DNA of 42,960 bases from Pantoea conspicua (GCF_002095315.1 NZ_MLFN01000034.1:1-42960); one strand, 5' to 3'; counted from the stretch's first letter, positions 1-9,761 are shown. A program made the numbers and translations. Notes: generated by a model from the letters alone, not told the origin.

Positions 1-60
1 GTTCTCAGAAGCTGACAAGTGCTAATTTCAACTTTTTAACCGACCGCTCACTTTGCAAAC
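1..60 (-). promoter_or_regulatory. Upstream half of a probable rRNA operon P1 promoter, cut by the window edge
   Basis: Read on the minus strand this stretch carries TTGTCA (rc of 13-18), the -35 hexamer used by E. coli rrnB P1, preceded by an A/T-rich stretch with runs of A and T that looks like an UP element and by GCGGTC as in rrnB. Only 12 bases remain after the -35, so the -10 lies outside the window. In E. coli an rrn operon lies immediately downstream of clpB in the same direction, which agrees with this position. The assignment rests on motif resemblance and synteny; no rRNA gene is visible. Confidence 0.5.
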
Positions 61-101
61 AATTAGCCGGTTAACTATGCAATGCAGTGCATAAATCGAA
101 C

Positions 102-126
102 AAAAACGGGCCAGAGGCCCGTTTTT
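102..126 (-). terminator. Rho-independent terminator after clpB
   Basis: A 7-bp stem ACGGGCC/GGCCCGT with a 3-base loop AGA is flanked by A and T runs on both sides, so it can work in both directions. It lies 12 bases beyond the clpB stop codon. Confidence 0.85.
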
Positions 127-138
127 GTTTATGCTGAA

Positions 139-2711
139 TTACTGATGCGCGGTAATAACATCGTTTTCTACATCCATTTCGATGGTTTTGCCCGGGACCA
201 GTGTGCCAGAGAGAATCTGCTGTGCCAGCGGGTTCTCGATCTGCTGCTGTATCGCACGTTTCAGCGGCCGCGCGCCATATACCGGATCATAACCGTTCTC
301 ACCCAGCAGCTTGATCGCAGCGTCCGAGATATGCAGCTGATAGCCGCGATCTTCCAGACGTTTGTACAACCGCTGCAGCTGAATCTGGGCAATCGATGCG
401 ATGTGTTTCTCCGCCAGCGGATGGAACACCACCACCTCATCAATACGGTTAACGAACTCAGGACGGAAATGATGACCGACCACGCCCATGACAATCTCTT
501 TCATCTCGGCATAGTTCAGATCGCCAAACCGTTCCTGAATCAAATCCGATCCCAGGTTAGAGGTCATGATGACCACACTGTTACGGAAGTCGACCGTGCG
601 GCCCTGTCCATCCGTCAGGCGACCATCATCCAGTACCTGCAGCAGGATGTTGAAAACATCCGGATGCGCTTTCTCTACCTCATCCAGCAGGATTACTGAA
701 TAAGGACGACGGCGAACGGCTTCGGTCAGATAACCGCCCTCTTCATATCCGACATAACCCGGAGGTGCACCCACCAGCCGTGAGACCGAATGTTTCTCCA
801 TAAACTCCGACATATCGATACGCACCATCGCGTCATCGCTGTCGAACAGGAAGTTAGCTAGCGCCTTACAGAGCTCGGTCTTACCGACACCGGTTGGCCC
901 CAGGAACAGGAATGAACCGATAGGTCGGTTAGGATCTGACAAACCTGCACGGCTACGACGAATCGCATTCGATACCGCCTCAACCGCTTCATCCTGTCCA
1001 ATTACCCGGCCATGCAGATCCTGCTCCATACGCAGCAGTTTATCGCGCTCACCTTCCATCATGCGTGCTACCGGAATACCGGTCCAGCGCGCCAGCACGT
1101 CGGCAATCTCCACGTCGGTTACCCGGTTACGCAGTAACTTCATGGTTTTGCCTTCCGCCTGCGTGGCTGCAGCCAGCTGTTTTTCCAGCGCCGGAATTTT
1201 ACCGTACTGCAACTCAGACATCCGGGCGAGATCACCCAGGCGACGTGCCTGTTCTAAATTGAGGCGCGCCTGTTCCAGCTCGGCTTTGATGTTCTGCGTG
1301 CCAGACAGCGAGGCTTTCTCCGTTTTCCACTCATCTTCCAGTTCGGCGTATTCACGCTCTTTCTGGTCAAGCTCGCTTTCCAGCATCTCAAGTCGCTTAA
1401 TGCTGGCGTCGTCCGCCTCTTTCTTCAGCGCCTGCTGCTCCAGTTTAAGCTGGATAATCCGGCGTTCCAGCCGATCGAGCGCTTCCGGCTTCGAGTCAAT
1501 CTGCATACGAATGCTGGAAGCTGCCTCGTCGATCAGGTCAATCGCTTTATCTGGCAACTGACGATCGGCAATATAGCGATGCGACAAGGTCGCGGCCGCC
1601 ACAATGGCCGGGTCAGTAATCTGCACATGGTGATGCAGTTCATAACGCTCTTTCAGACCACGCAGGATGGCGATGGTATCTTCCACTGTGGGTTCAGCCA
1701 CATAGACTTTCTGGAAACGCCGCTCCAGCGCCGCATCTTTTTCAATGTACTGACGGTATTCGTCGAGCGTGGTGGCACCCACACAGTGCAGTTCACCGCG
1801 TGCCAGTGCTGGCTTGAGCATGTTACCGGCATCCATCGCGCCGTCCGCTTTACCGGCACCGACCATGGTGTGCAATTCGTCGATAAACAGAATGACGTTG
1901 CCTTCCTGTTTCGACAGATCATTCAGCACGCCTTTCAGACGCTCTTCAAACTCACCGCGATATTTGGCACCGGCCACCAGCGCACCCATATCCAGTGCCA
2001 GTACCCGACGCCCTTTCAGGCCTTCAGGCACTTCGCCATTAATAATGCGCTGCGCCAGTCCTTCCACAATGGCGGTTTTACCCACACCGGGTTCACCAAT
2101 CAGTACCGGGTTATTTTTCGTCCGGCGCTGCAAAACCTGAATGGTGCGACGAATCTCTTCGTCACGGCCAATCACCGGGTCGAGCTTGCCCTTTTCAGCA
2201 CGCTCGGTCAGATCGATAGTGTATTTCTTTAATGCCTGGCGCTGATCTTCAGCCCCCTGATCGTTCACGCTATCCCCTCCACGCATTTGTTCAATAGCCC
2301 TGGTGAGTTTTTCACTGGTTGCCCCTGTCGCTTTAAGCAGATCGGCCAGTGAACCTCGCGAGTCGAGGGCCGCCAGAACAAATAATTCGGATGATATAAA
2401 GTTGTCATTGCGCTTCTGCGCCAGTTTGTCGCACAGGTTCAATACCCGAACCAGATCTGATGAAGGCTGCACATCCCCTTCGCTGCCTTCTACCTGCGGC
2501 AGACGATCGATAGCCTGCTCAACCTGGGTGCGCAAAGAAGCCACGTCGATACCCGCGGACGTCAGTAAAGGTGAAACCGAGCCGCCTTCCTGTTTCAGCA
2601 GTGCGCTCATCAGGTGCAGAGGTTCAATGAATTGGTTGTCGTGTCCCAGAGCCAGGGACTGCGCGTCGCGAGAGCCAGTTGGAATTTATTAGTAAGACGA
2701 TCCAGACGCAT
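139..2711 (-). CDS. clpB: ClpB disaggregase (Hsp100), N-terminal frame broken by a one-base gap
   Basis: ATP-dependent protein disaggregase that works with DnaK/DnaJ/GrpE to rescue aggregated protein in the cytoplasm. The frame 139-2610 encodes 823 residues with both AAA+ modules: Walker A GEPGVGKT and Walker B LFIDELH in the first, the charged coiled-coil M domain, then GPTGVGKT in the second. The family length is 857. The missing 34 residues are encoded just upstream, starting at ATG 2711 behind an excellent GGAGGAAT Shine-Dalgarno sequence ([14 protein letters not shown]), but in another frame. One base is missing close to position 2667. As sequenced, the upstream frame ends at TGA 2612-2610, overlapping the ATG at 2610 as TGATG, so reinitiation could in principle give a protein lacking the first 34 residues of the N domain. 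The total span is 2573 bases, exactly one short of 858 codons. Sequencing error or true mutation cannot be separated here. Confidence 0.93.
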
Positions 2712-2748
2712 AATTCCTCCCATTACAGGTCAAAATGCTACTGGAGAT

Positions 2749-2777
2749 TAAATGAGGTCATCCCTCAAAATTTCAAG
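2749..2777 (-). promoter_or_regulatory. Sigma-32 heat-shock promoter of clpB
   Basis: On the minus strand CTTGAAA (rc of 2771-2777) and CCTCATTTA (rc of 2749-2757) are 13 bases apart, matching the sigma-32 consensus CTTGAA and CCCCATNTA. It lies about 40 bases before the clpB start codon at 2711. ClpB is a classic member of the sigma-32 regulon. Confidence 0.8.
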
Positions 2778-2835
2778 GTTAATGACCTGAGATTTGAGTG
2801 AAAAACACGCTAACTGGACCGTCTTATGCGTAAGG

Positions 2836-3564
2836 TTATAACAGCCAGATCAAAGTTGCCATACGCCCGGTAATCCCATCGCGGCGGAAAGAGAAGAAAT
2901 CGTCGCCTTCCGTGAAGGTGCAACGGCTGTCAGCAGTGATGGATTGTACGCCTGTGGCCTGCAGACGTAAGCGTGCCAGTTGCCAGATATCGGCATAAAA
3001 CTTCTCACCTGAAGGACGAAAGGCCTCTGCCGCGCGCGGGTCCTGTGCCATAAACGCATGACGCACCTCCGCACCGACCTCAAACGCATCCGGCCCAATC
3101 GCCGGTCCCAGCCAGGCGTGAATCTGGTGCGGCGGCGAGCGGAACTGCGCCAGGGTATTTTCCAGCACTCCGGCACAGAGTCCGCGCCAGCCAGCGTGCG
3201 CCGCAGCAACCTCCTTTCCATCATCGGAACAGAACAGCACAGGCAGACAGTCAGCCGTCATGACTGCACAGACCACGCCACTCTCAGAGGTAATACAGGC
3301 ATCAGCACGCAGCGGCAGCGTGCCATTCGATGTCAGACGCGCTACATCGGTGGCATGCACCTGCTCCAGCCATTGCGGCATCGCCGGCAGACCCGCCTGT
3401 TCAACCAGGCGTTGCCGGTTCTGTGCAACGTGCTCTGGCTTATCCCCCACATGCCCGCCGAGATTAAGTGCATCCCAGGGCGCCAGGCTGACGCCACCCT
3501 GCCGCTGCGTCGAGCAGGCCCGGACGCGCGCCGGTGCCGGCCATTGGGGAATAATCATCTGCAT
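2836..3564 (-). CDS. pgeF: PgeF, peptidoglycan editing factor (YfiH, multicopper-oxidase-fold family)
   Basis: Member of the YfiH/laccase-domain family, known in E. coli as PgeF, which hydrolyses the UDP-MurNAc-L-Ser error product and keeps Ser out of the first position of the peptidoglycan stem. The conserved family motifs are present: VCAVMTADCLPVLFC, AAAHAGWRGLCAGV and WLGPAIGPDAFEVG, holding the metal-binding His and Cys residues. Length is 242 residues, close to the E. coli protein (243). The start chosen is ATG 3564, which overlaps the rluD stop as TGATG, pointing to translational coupling. A GTG one codon upstream and an ATG two codons downstream are alternatives. It is the second gene of an rluD-pgeF operon. 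Confidence 0.93.
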   Translation of the reverse strand: MQMIIPQWPAPARVRACSTQRQGGVSLAPWDALNLGGHVGDKPEHVAQNRQRLVEQAGLPAMPQWLEQVHATDVARLTSNGTLPLRADACITSESGVVCAVMTADCLPVLFCSDDGKEVAAAHAGWRGLCAGVLENTLAQFRSPPHQIHAWLGPAIGPDAFEVGAEVRHAFMAQDPRAAEAFRPSGEKFYADIWQLARLRLQATGVQSITADSRCTFTEGDDFFSFRRDGITGRMATLIWLL

Positions 3565-4541
3565 CACCAGTCCATCTGGTCTTTGAAGGTCTCAGTATCG
3601 GCTTTCAGCGCTGCGATCAGATCGACCATATCCTGCGGAATGGCGGCATGGAATTCCATCTCGATCCCGCTGATTGGATGGTACAGACGCAGCATGGTGG
3701 CATGCAGCGCCTGACGATCAAAACCGCGCAAGGTGGCAATGAACGCATCCGATGCGCCTTTCGGCGGACGTGGGCGGCCACCATAGAGCGGATCGCCCAC
3801 CAGCGGATGGTTGATGTGCGACATATGCACACGGATCTGGTGAGTACGACCGGTTTCCAGACGCAGACGCAGACGGGTATGCGCGCGGAAATGCTCCATG
3901 ATGCGGTAATGCGTCACCGCCGGCTTACCCATTGGGTGCACCGCCATATGGGTACGCTTGGTCGAGTGGCGGCTGATAGGTTCATCAACCGTACCGCCCG
4001 CCGTCATGTTGCCAATCGCCACCGCTTCATATTCACGGGTGATTTCACGCCTCTGCAGCGATTCCACCAGGTGCGTCTGAGCCGGTACGGTCTTCGCCAC
4101 CACCATTAAACCGGTGGTATCTTTATCCAGGCGGTGAACGATGCCGGCGCGCGGCACATCCATAATCGCCGGATAGTGGTGAAGTAAGGCATTTAATACG
4201 GTACCGTCCGGATTACCGGCGCCGGGATGAACGACAAAGTCACGCGGCTTGTTGATGACAATAATGTCTTCATCTTCATAAACGATGTCGAGCGGCAGAG
4301 CCTGCGGTTCCCAGCGCTGCTCTTCTTCGATCTCAGCGTTAATGGCGACCAGCTCGCCGCCCAACACTTTTTCCTTCGGTGTATCAACCATGACGCCATT
4401 TACGGTGACGCGACGATCGAGGATCCATTCTTTTATGCGAGAACGTGAATAATCAGGGAACAATTCCGCCAAAGATTGATCTAAGCGTTGTCCGAGTTGT
4501 GATTCGGATACCGTTGCGGTGAGTTGAACTTGTTGTGCCAT
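3564..4541 (-). CDS. rluD: RluD, 23S rRNA pseudouridine(1911/1915/1917) synthase
   Basis: Makes pseudouridines 1911, 1915 and 1917 in helix 69 of 23S rRNA, late in 50S assembly. An N-terminal S4 RNA-binding domain (about residues 17-65, GQRLDQSLAELFPDYSRSRI) is followed by the RsuA/RluA catalytic domain with the signature HRLDKDTTGLMVV. The Asp in it is the catalytic residue of this family. GRTHQIRVHM is present as in other RluA-type enzymes. At 325 residues it matches the E. coli length (326). It is divergent from bamD, as in E. coli, and overlaps pgeF. Confidence 0.96.
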   Translation of the reverse strand: MAQQVQLTATVSESQLGQRLDQSLAELFPDYSRSRIKEWILDRRVTVNGVMVDTPKEKVLGGELVAINAEIEEEQRWEPQALPLDIVYEDEDIIVINKPRDFVVHPGAGNPDGTVLNALLHHYPAIMDVPRAGIVHRLDKDTTGLMVVAKTVPAQTHLVESLQRREITREYEAVAIGNMTAGGTVDEPISRHSTKRTHMAVHPMGKPAVTHYRIMEHFRAHTRLRLRLETGRTHQIRVHMSHINHPLVGDPLYGGRPRPPKGASDAFIATLRGFDRQALHATMLRLYHPISGIEMEFHAAIPQDMVDLIAALKADTETFKDQMDW

Positions 4542-4566
4542 ATACAGCTTCTTCGTTAACGTTGGG

Positions 4567-4594
4567 TTTTCACGGCGATGCCGTTTAATATAAT
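4567..4594 (+). promoter_or_regulatory. Possible sigma-70 promoter for bamD
   Basis: A consensus-like -10 TATAAT at 4589-4594 lies about 78 bases before bamD. The best -35 is poor (TTTTCA 4567-4572, 16-base spacer). The -10 is the only strong element, so this call is tentative. Confidence 0.35.
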
Positions 4595-4671
4595 GTGCTA
4601 TCGTACCTGGTCATTACCGGGAGCTATACGGACAGCTTCCGCCATAACATTTTGAGGATAATCACTTCGTC

Positions 4672-5403
4672 ATGACGCGTATGAAACATCTGGTGGCTGC
4701 TGCCACACTGAGCCTGGCACTTGTGGGTTGTTCCGGCTCAAATGACGCGGTACCGGACAGCCCGCCTTCTGAAATTTATGCTACAGCGCAGCAAAAGCTG
4801 CAGGACGGTAACTTTAAAGCCGCGATTAAGCAACTGGAAGCGCTGGATAATCGTTATCCGTTCGGTCCTTATTCGCAGCAGGTTCAGCTGGATTTAATCT
4901 ACGCGTACTATAAAAATGCCGATCTGCCCCTGGCGCAGGCTGCCATTGCCCGCTTTATGCGCCTGAATCCGACGCATCCGAACATTGACTATGTCATCTA
5001 CATGAAAGGTCTGACGGATATGGCGCTGGATGACTCGGCGCTGCAGGGCTTCTTTGGTATCGATCGGTCTGACCGCGATCCGACGCACGCTCGTGATGCT
5101 TTCCGCGACTTCTCTCAGCTGCTGCGCGGTTACCCGAACAGCCAGTATGCGGCTGATGCTCAGAAACGTCTGGTCTACCTGAAAGATCGTCTGGCCAAAT
5201 ATGAGCTTTCAGTGGCGCAATTCTATACTAAGCGTGAGGCTTATGTCGCGGTTGTTAACCGGGTTGAAGGTATGATGCGCGATTATCCGGATACGCAGGC
5301 GACACACGATGCGCTGCCGTTGATGGAAAATGCTTACCGCAATCTGCAGCTGAACGCTGAAGCAGATAAAGTGGCGAAAATCATTGCTGCGAACCGTCAC
5401 TGA
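4672..5403 (+). CDS. bamD: BamD, outer membrane protein assembly lipoprotein
   Basis: Essential lipoprotein of the BAM complex that inserts beta-barrel proteins in the outer membrane; it binds BamA, BamC and BamE on the periplasmic side. The 243-residue product begins with a lipoprotein signal peptide: basic Met-Thr-Arg-Met-Lys-His, a hydrophobic core and lipobox LVGC with the lipidated Cys at residue 20. The rest is a run of TPR-like helical pairs, for example [19 protein letters not shown], as in E. coli BamD (245 residues). It stands alone between the divergent rluD and its own terminator at 5426. ATG 4672 is preceded by GAGGATAATCACTTC with a GAGGA-type ribosome binding site. Confidence 0.96.
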   Translation: MTRMKHLVAAATLSLALVGCSGSNDAVPDSPPSEIYATAQQKLQDGNFKAAIKQLEALDNRYPFGPYSQQVQLDLIYAYYKNADLPLAQAAIARFMRLNPTHPNIDYVIYMKGLTDMALDDSALQGFFGIDRSDRDPTHARDAFRDFSQLLRGYPNSQYAADAQKRLVYLKDRLAKYELSVAQFYTKREAYVAVVNRVEGMMRDYPDTQATHDALPLMENAYRNLQLNAEADKVAKIIAANRH

Positions 5404-5425
5404 TCGTCTGTTGATTGTCGGCCAT

Positions 5426-5458
5426 AAAAAAAGCAGCCTGAATGGGCTGCTTTTTTTT
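5426..5458 (+). terminator. Rho-independent terminator after bamD
   Basis: Stem GCAGCC/GGCTGC with loop TGAATG is followed by eight T residues and preceded by seven A residues, 22 bases after the bamD stop. Confidence 0.92.
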
Positions 5459-5603
5459 ACTTATTAGCTGGCCAGTTACAGATATTTGCTGGCAGGTTAA
5501 CTCATCAAGAATGCCGCGAGAATCGCTTCGCTTCAAGGCTTTTCGGCCACATTCTCTGCCTTTCTCACAAATTGTCTGGCTTGACAAAAAGTGACATTTT
5601 TTC

Positions 5604-5644
5604 GTGATCAAAATCACGCAATTAACCCTTTATCGCGCTATGCT
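5604..5644 (+). promoter_or_regulatory. raiA promoter with a class II CRP-type site
   Basis: GTGATCAAAATCAC (5604-5617) is a perfect GTGA-N6-TCAC dyad extended by one more base pair, matching the cAMP-CRP consensus. A -10-like TATGCT sits at 5639-5644, which puts the CRP centre near -41 relative to the expected start around 5651, the class II arrangement. A TTGACA at 5581-5586 lies too far upstream to pair with this -10. It suggests that RaiA is raised under carbon limitation, fitting its role in stationary phase. Confidence 0.6.
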
Positions 5645-5682
5645 GGACTTACCAAGACGGAAATGACAGAGAGGTAAGATTG

Positions 5683-6018
5683 ATGATCCTGAACATTACC
5701 AGCAAACAAATGGAAATCACTGCAGCTATCCGCAGCCATGTTGAAGACCGTCTCGCCAAGCTTGAAAAATGGCAAACTGACCTGATTAACCCCCACATCG
5801 TCCTGTCCAAAGAGCCCAAAGAATTTGTGGCTGATGCTACGATTAATACGCCGAATGGGACACTGGTGGCCAGTGCCAAACACGAAGATATGTATACCGC
5901 TATCAACGATCTGATCGCCAAGCTCGAGCGCCAGCTAAATAAAGTACAGCATAAATCGGAAGCGCGCCGCGCCAGTGCCAGCGTAAAAGACATTATCCCC
6001 GCCGACGAAGAGTCCTGA
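5683..6018 (+). CDS. raiA: RaiA (YfiA/pY), ribosome-associated inhibitor and hibernation factor
   Basis: Small basic protein that binds in the 30S decoding channel of 70S ribosomes and blocks tRNA binding in stationary phase and cold. The 111-residue product aligns throughout with E. coli RaiA ([45 protein letters not shown]). The start chosen is ATG 5683, preceded by GAGGT seven bases upstream and giving the same N-terminal length as E. coli; a TTG one codon earlier is less likely. The acidic C-terminal tail (ADEES) is shorter than in E. coli. It is monocistronic between its CRP-type promoter and a terminator. Confidence 0.95.
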   Translation: MILNITSKQMEITAAIRSHVEDRLAKLEKWQTDLINPHIVLSKEPKEFVADATINTPNGTLVASAKHEDMYTAINDLIAKLERQLNKVQHKSEARRASASVKDIIPADEES

Positions 6019-6024
6019 TCGGTT

Positions 6025-6048
6025 AACGCGCCTGCGGGCGCGTTTTTT
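6025..6048 (+). terminator. Rho-independent terminator after raiA
   Basis: An 8-bp stem AACGCGCC/GGCGCGTT with loop TGCG runs into a T tract, six bases after the raiA stop. Confidence 0.9.
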
Positions 6049-6106
6049 ATTGACAGCTTTTAACCCGTACGGTTACTCTCAAAGCACTCCCTTTACGGAC
6101 ATACCT

Positions 6107-6154
6107 ATGAAACATGACCTGTTTTTCTTCGCTTTCTTTTTTACCTTCCCCTGA
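6107..6154 (+). CDS. pheL: PheL, phenylalanine leader peptide
   Basis: A 15-residue leader peptide, MKHDLFFFAFFFTFP, with seven phenylalanines; the E. coli peptide differs only at residues 4-5. It acts in cis: ribosome stalling at the Phe codons when charged tRNA-Phe is scarce lets the antiterminator form and pheA is transcribed. It lies 98 bases upstream of pheA and directly before the attenuator hairpins. Confidence 0.95.
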   Translation: MKHDLFFFAFFFTFP

Positions 6155-6156
6155 AC

Positions 6157-6228
6157 GGGAGGCCATTCGTCGTGTGAAAACGAAAGCGAAGACGAACAAC
6201 AAAGCCTCCCAAACGGGAGGCTTTTTTA
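6157..6228 (+). promoter_or_regulatory. Transcription attenuator of pheA
   Basis: Two mutually exclusive structures are visible. The terminator pairs GCCTCCC (6204-6210) with GGGAGGC (6215-6221), followed by six T residues. The antiterminator pairs GGGAGGC (6157-6163) and TTCGTC (6166-6171) with GACGAA (6191-6196) and GCCTCCC (6204-6210). The shared GCCTCCC makes them compete, as in the classical phenylalanine attenuator. Confidence 0.92.
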
Positions 6229-6252
6229 TTGGACAGCTTACAGGTGAGCCTT

Positions 6253-7416
6253 ATGAATCCCGACAATCCACTGCTGGCGCTACGCGATAAAATCAGCGCA
6301 GTTGATAAAAAACTCCTGACACTTTTAGCGGAACGCCGCCTGCTGGCAGTGGAAGTAGCGCAGGCCAAACTGGCCACCCACCGGCCGATTCGCGATGTTG
6401 AACGTGAGCGCGCGCTGCTGGAAAACCTGATAGTGCTGGGCAAAGCGCATAATCTGGATGCGCACTACATCACCCGGTTATTTCAGCTGGTGATTGAAGA
6501 CTCGGTATTAACCCAGCAAGCCCTGTTGCAAAAAAACCTTAACCATCCTCATGCCCATGCGGCCCGTATCGCCTTTCTCGGCCCCAAGGGATCTTATTCA
6601 CATCTGGCGGCGCGCAAATATGCCGCCCGTCATTTCGATAACATGGTTGAATGCGGTTGCCTGAAATTCCACGACATCATCAGGCAGGTGGAGACCGGTG
6701 CGGCAGATTACGCAGTGATGCCTATAGAGAACACCAGCTCAGGCTCGATCAATGATGTCTACGATTTGCTGCAGCAGACCAGCTTATCGATCGTCGGGGA
6801 GATGACGCTGCCCATTGACCACTGCGTGCTGGTCAATGGCCCGACTGACCTGCAGCAGATTGAGATGGTGTACAGCCATCCTCAGCCGTTCCAGCAGTGC
6901 AGCCAGTTCATTAACCGATTCCCGCACTGGAAAATTGAATATACCGAAAGCACCGCAGCGGCCATGGAGAAAGTGGCGGCGCTTAACTCACCGAAGGTGG
7001 CGGCGCTGGGCAGTGAGGCCGGTGGCGAGCTCTATCAGCTACAGGTGCTGGAGCGTAACCTGGCGAATCAGCAGCAAAACCATACCCGCTTTATCGTACT
7101 GGCCCGCAAAGCCATCGAGGTTTCGGATCAGGTACCCGCCAAAACGACGCTGATCATGGCTACTGGCCAGCAGGCGGGCGCGCTGGTCGATGCCTTACTG
7201 GTGCTGCGCCAGCATAATCTGATCATGAGTAAGCTGGAGTCGCGCCCGATTAACGGCAATCCGTGGGAAGAGATGTTTTATATTGATGTTCAGGGCAACC
7301 TGCAGTCGGAAAGAATGCAGCAGGCGCTGCAGGAGTTGCAGACCATGACCCGTTCACTGAAGGTGCTGGGCTGCTATCCCAGTGAGAATGTGGTGCCGGT
7401 GGAACCGGGCGAGTAG
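6253..7416 (+). CDS. pheA: PheA, bifunctional chorismate mutase/prephenate dehydratase
   Basis: Converts chorismate to prephenate and prephenate to phenylpyruvate in phenylalanine synthesis. Three domains are seen in order: an AroQ-type chorismate mutase (about residues 1-90, with [18 protein letters not shown] and [13 protein letters not shown]), prephenate dehydratase (about 105-285, with [30 protein letters not shown] and [10 protein letters not shown]), and a C-terminal ACT domain with the Phe-binding GALV and [12 protein letters not shown] motifs. ATG 6253 was chosen over the upstream in-frame 6229 start because it matches the E. coli N-terminus and has AGGTGA just upstream. Length 387 (E. 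coli 386). Regulated by the pheL attenuator and by Phe feedback through the ACT domain. Confidence 0.96.
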   Translation: MNPDNPLLALRDKISAVDKKLLTLLAERRLLAVEVAQAKLATHRPIRDVERERALLENLIVLGKAHNLDAHYITRLFQLVIEDSVLTQQALLQKNLNHPHAHAARIAFLGPKGSYSHLAARKYAARHFDNMVECGCLKFHDIIRQVETGAADYAVMPIENTSSGSINDVYDLLQQTSLSIVGEMTLPIDHCVLVNGPTDLQQIEMVYSHPQPFQQCSQFINRFPHWKIEYTESTAAAMEKVAALNSPKVAALGSEAGGELYQLQVLERNLANQQQNHTRFIVLARKAIEVSDQVPAKTTLIMATGQQAGALVDALLVLRQHNLIMSKLESRPINGNPWEEMFYIDVQGNLQSERMQQALQELQTMTRSLKVLGCYPSENVVPVEPGE

Positions 7417-7419
7417 ACA

Positions 7420-7450
7420 AGAAAGGCATCCCGTGGGATGCCTTTCTGTT
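7420..7450. terminator. Bidirectional terminator between convergent pheA and tyrA
   Basis: The inverted repeat AGAAAGGCATCCC/GGGATGCCTTTCT lies between the pheA stop (7416) and the tyrA stop (7468). It has A-rich and T-rich flanks that suit both directions. Confidence 0.85.
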
Positions 7451-7467
7451 TCAGGACCACTGCGATT

Positions 7468-8589
7468 TTAAGGACGACTGTCATTTGCCGAGCGCAATAA
7501 GCTGCGACTTTCGACCAGGAAGCGTTTCGCGTGATCGCCAAACCAGTGTTCAACCCGGTTGAAGCTGGCGATAAAGGCCTGCTTATCCCCCTGTTCCAGC
7601 AAGGCAATCGCCTCACCGAAGCGCTGGTAATAACGCTTAATCAGCGCCAGGTTGCTCTCTGACGACATGATGATGTCAGCATAGAGCTGCGGGTCCTGAG
7701 CAAATAGTCTTCCGACCATCGCCAGTTCCAGCCGGTAGATCGGTGACGACAACGCCAGCAGCTGATCGAGGTTCACGTTCTCTTCCGCTAAATGCAGTCC
7801 GTAAGCAAAGGTGGCGAAGTGGCGTAATGCCTGAATGAACGCCATATTCTGATCGTGCTCAACCGCACTGATACGGTGTAAGCGCGCGCCCCAGACCTGA
7901 ATCTGCTCCAGAAACCACTGATAGGCTTCGGGCTGACGACCATCACACCAGACCACCACCTGTTTTGCCAGGCTGCCGCTGTCCGGGCCAAACATCGGAT
8001 GCAGGCCCAGTACCGGACCGTTATGCGCCGCCAGCATCGCCTGCAAAGGTCGGTTCTTCACTGACGCCAGATCGACAAGGATACAATCCTCTGGCAACGG
8101 TGGCAGTTGGGCAATGACCTGTTCAGTTAAGTGAATCGGCACGCTGATGACCACCATACCGGCATCGCTGAGTAAATTCTCCGCCTGTAACCAGTCATCT
8201 TTATCCAGCGTTTTCACCGTATAGCCCGACAGCCGCAGCATTTTCTCAAACAGCCGCCCCATCTGCCCATTACCGCCCACGATCACTACCGGACGCAGTT
8301 CCGGACACAACGTTTTGAAACCTTTATCGTTCTCGCTGGTATAGGACTCGCGCATCACCCGACGCAGCACATCCTCAATCAGATCCGGCGGTACGCCGAG
8401 CGTTTCAGCTTCTTTACGGCGCGAGGCCAGCATTGAGGCCTCACGCTCAGGGACATAAATCGGCAGTCCATAACGGCTCTTAACTTCTCCTACTTCGGCG
8501 ACCAGTTCAAGCCGTCTGGCCAGCAGGTCAAGCAGCGCCTTATCGACACTATCAATTTGATCGCGTAACGCGCTTAGTTCAGCCACCAT
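7468..8589 (-). CDS. tyrA: TyrA, bifunctional chorismate mutase/prephenate dehydrogenase
   Basis: Makes prephenate from chorismate and oxidises it with NAD+ to 4-hydroxyphenylpyruvate for tyrosine. The N-terminal AroQ mutase (about residues 1-90, [19 protein letters not shown]) is followed by a Rossmann dehydrogenase with the nucleotide-binding loop [16 protein letters not shown] near residue 100. Catalytic-domain motifs [17 protein letters not shown] and [15 protein letters not shown] are present. Length 373, as in E. coli. It follows aroF by five bases and shares its transcript and TyrR control. Confidence 0.96.
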   Translation of the reverse strand: MVAELSALRDQIDSVDKALLDLLARRLELVAEVGEVKSRYGLPIYVPEREASMLASRRKEAETLGVPPDLIEDVLRRVMRESYTSENDKGFKTLCPELRPVVIVGGNGQMGRLFEKMLRLSGYTVKTLDKDDWLQAENLLSDAGMVVISVPIHLTEQVIAQLPPLPEDCILVDLASVKNRPLQAMLAAHNGPVLGLHPMFGPDSGSLAKQVVVWCDGRQPEAYQWFLEQIQVWGARLHRISAVEHDQNMAFIQALRHFATFAYGLHLAEENVNLDQLLALSSPIYRLELAMVGRLFAQDPQLYADIIMSSESNLALIKRYYQRFGEAIALLEQGDKQAFIASFNRVEHWFGDHAKRFLVESRSLLRSANDSRP

Positions 8590-8594
8590 TGCTC

Positions 8595-9674
8595 TTACAC
8601 CTCGTGTGACAGACGCGCCGACAGCACTCCCTGCAGATCCTGATGCATCTCACGCAGCAACGTTTCGGTGACGTCCCAGTTGATGCAGGCATCGGTGACG
8701 GAAACGCCATACTTCATTTCACTGCGTGGCTGCTCAGAAGACTGGTTACCTTCATTGATGTGGCTTTCCAGCATCAAACCAATAATTGAACGGTTTCCAT
8801 CTTTGATCTGGGCAATAGCGGATTCCGCTACGCCAGGCTGACGGCGGTAGTCTTTATTAGAGTTACCATGGCTGCAATCTATCATTAAGGCTGGACGCAG
8901 TCCCGCCTTGAGCATCTCTTTTTCACATTGCGTAACATCTTCCGGACCGTAGTTAGGCGCTTTACCGCCGCGCAGAATCACGTGCCCATCAGGATTTCCC
9001 TGTGTCTGTAACAGACAAACCTGCCCGGCCTGATTGATGCCAACAAAGCGGTGTGGCATTGACGCCGCGCGCATCGCGTTAATCGCGGTACCCAGACTGC
9101 CGTCGGTGCCATTTTTGAAGCCCACTGGCATTGACAGACCCGAGGCCATTTCACGGTGGGTCTGCGATTCGGTAGTGCGTGCGCCGATGGCTGACCAGCT
9201 GAACAGATCGCCGAGGTACTGCGGGCTGTTAGGGTCCAGCGCTTCTGTCGCCAGCGGTAACCCCATCTCAACCAGATTTACCAGCAGCTTACGGGCAATG
9301 TGCAGGCCCGCTTCCATATCGAAGGAGTTATCCATGTAGGGATCGTTGATCAACCCTTTCCAGCCGACGGTGGTACGGGGTTTTTCAAAGTAGACGCGCA
9401 TGACGAGATACAGCTGATCCTTCAACTGTTCAGAGAGGGTTTGCAAACGACGAGCATAATCCAGAGCCGCTTCGGTATCGTGGATTGAACAAGGTCCGCA
9501 CACCACCAGCAGGCGTGGATCGCGGCCGGCAATGATGTCAGAGATAGTCTGACGAGAGGCAGCAACCTGAGCCTGTTGCTCAGCGGTCAGCGGAAATTTT
9601 GCTTTCAGCTCTTCCGGGGTAATCAGTACCTGTTCGTCGGCGATATGCACATTGTTCAGCGCGTCTTTTTGCAT
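8595..9674 (-). CDS. aroF: AroF, Tyr-sensitive DAHP synthase
   Basis: Condenses phosphoenolpyruvate with erythrose 4-phosphate, the first step of the shikimate pathway. The 359-residue protein shows the class I DAHP synthase motifs [37 protein letters not shown] and [11 protein letters not shown]. It follows the AroF isozyme rather than AroG or AroH along its length, including the N-terminal [11 protein letters not shown] with Asn8, a residue implicated in Tyr feedback in E. coli. First gene of aroF-tyrA, with a ribosome binding site AAGGA upstream. Tyrosine would repress it through the TyrR-type boxes near 9736 and 9876. Confidence 0.95.
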   Translation of the reverse strand: MQKDALNNVHIADEQVLITPEELKAKFPLTAEQQAQVAASRQTISDIIAGRDPRLLVVCGPCSIHDTEAALDYARRLQTLSEQLKDQLYLVMRVYFEKPRTTVGWKGLINDPYMDNSFDMEAGLHIARKLLVNLVEMGLPLATEALDPNSPQYLGDLFSWSAIGARTTESQTHREMASGLSMPVGFKNGTDGSLGTAINAMRAASMPHRFVGINQAGQVCLLQTQGNPDGHVILRGGKAPNYGPEDVTQCEKEMLKAGLRPALMIDCSHGNSNKDYRRQPGVAESAIAQIKDGNRSIIGLMLESHINEGNQSSEQPRSEMKYGVSVTDACINWDVTETLLREMHQDLQGVLSARLSHEV

Positions 9675-9733
9675 GGTGGCGATCCTTTTTGCTCGTATTT
9701 GCGGTCATGGGATCCTCATGGAGGATGGAGCAC

Positions 9734-9761
9734 ACTGTATCACAGGAAATACATAACACAA
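9734..9761 (-). promoter_or_regulatory. aroF promoter with an overlapping TyrR-type box
   Basis: On the minus strand TTGTGT (rc of 9756-9761) and TACAGT (rc of 9734-9739) are spaced by 16 bases. An 18-bp dyad, TGTATCACAGGAAATACA on the plus strand (9736-9753), covers the -10 and matches the TyrR pattern TGTA-N10-TACA. A weaker half-box, TGTACG (minus strand, near 9774), lies just upstream, resembling the paired boxes of E. coli aroF. Confidence 0.6.

Noticed and set aside
82..699. 205-codon plus-strand frame opposite the end of clpB
   Set aside because: Covers the clpB terminator and lies antisense to the conserved second AAA+ module.
5581..5586. TTGACA as the -35 of raiA
   Set aside because: It is 52 bases from the -10-like TATGCT, and no suitable -10 lies 16-18 bases downstream; the CRP-type arrangement explains the promoter better.
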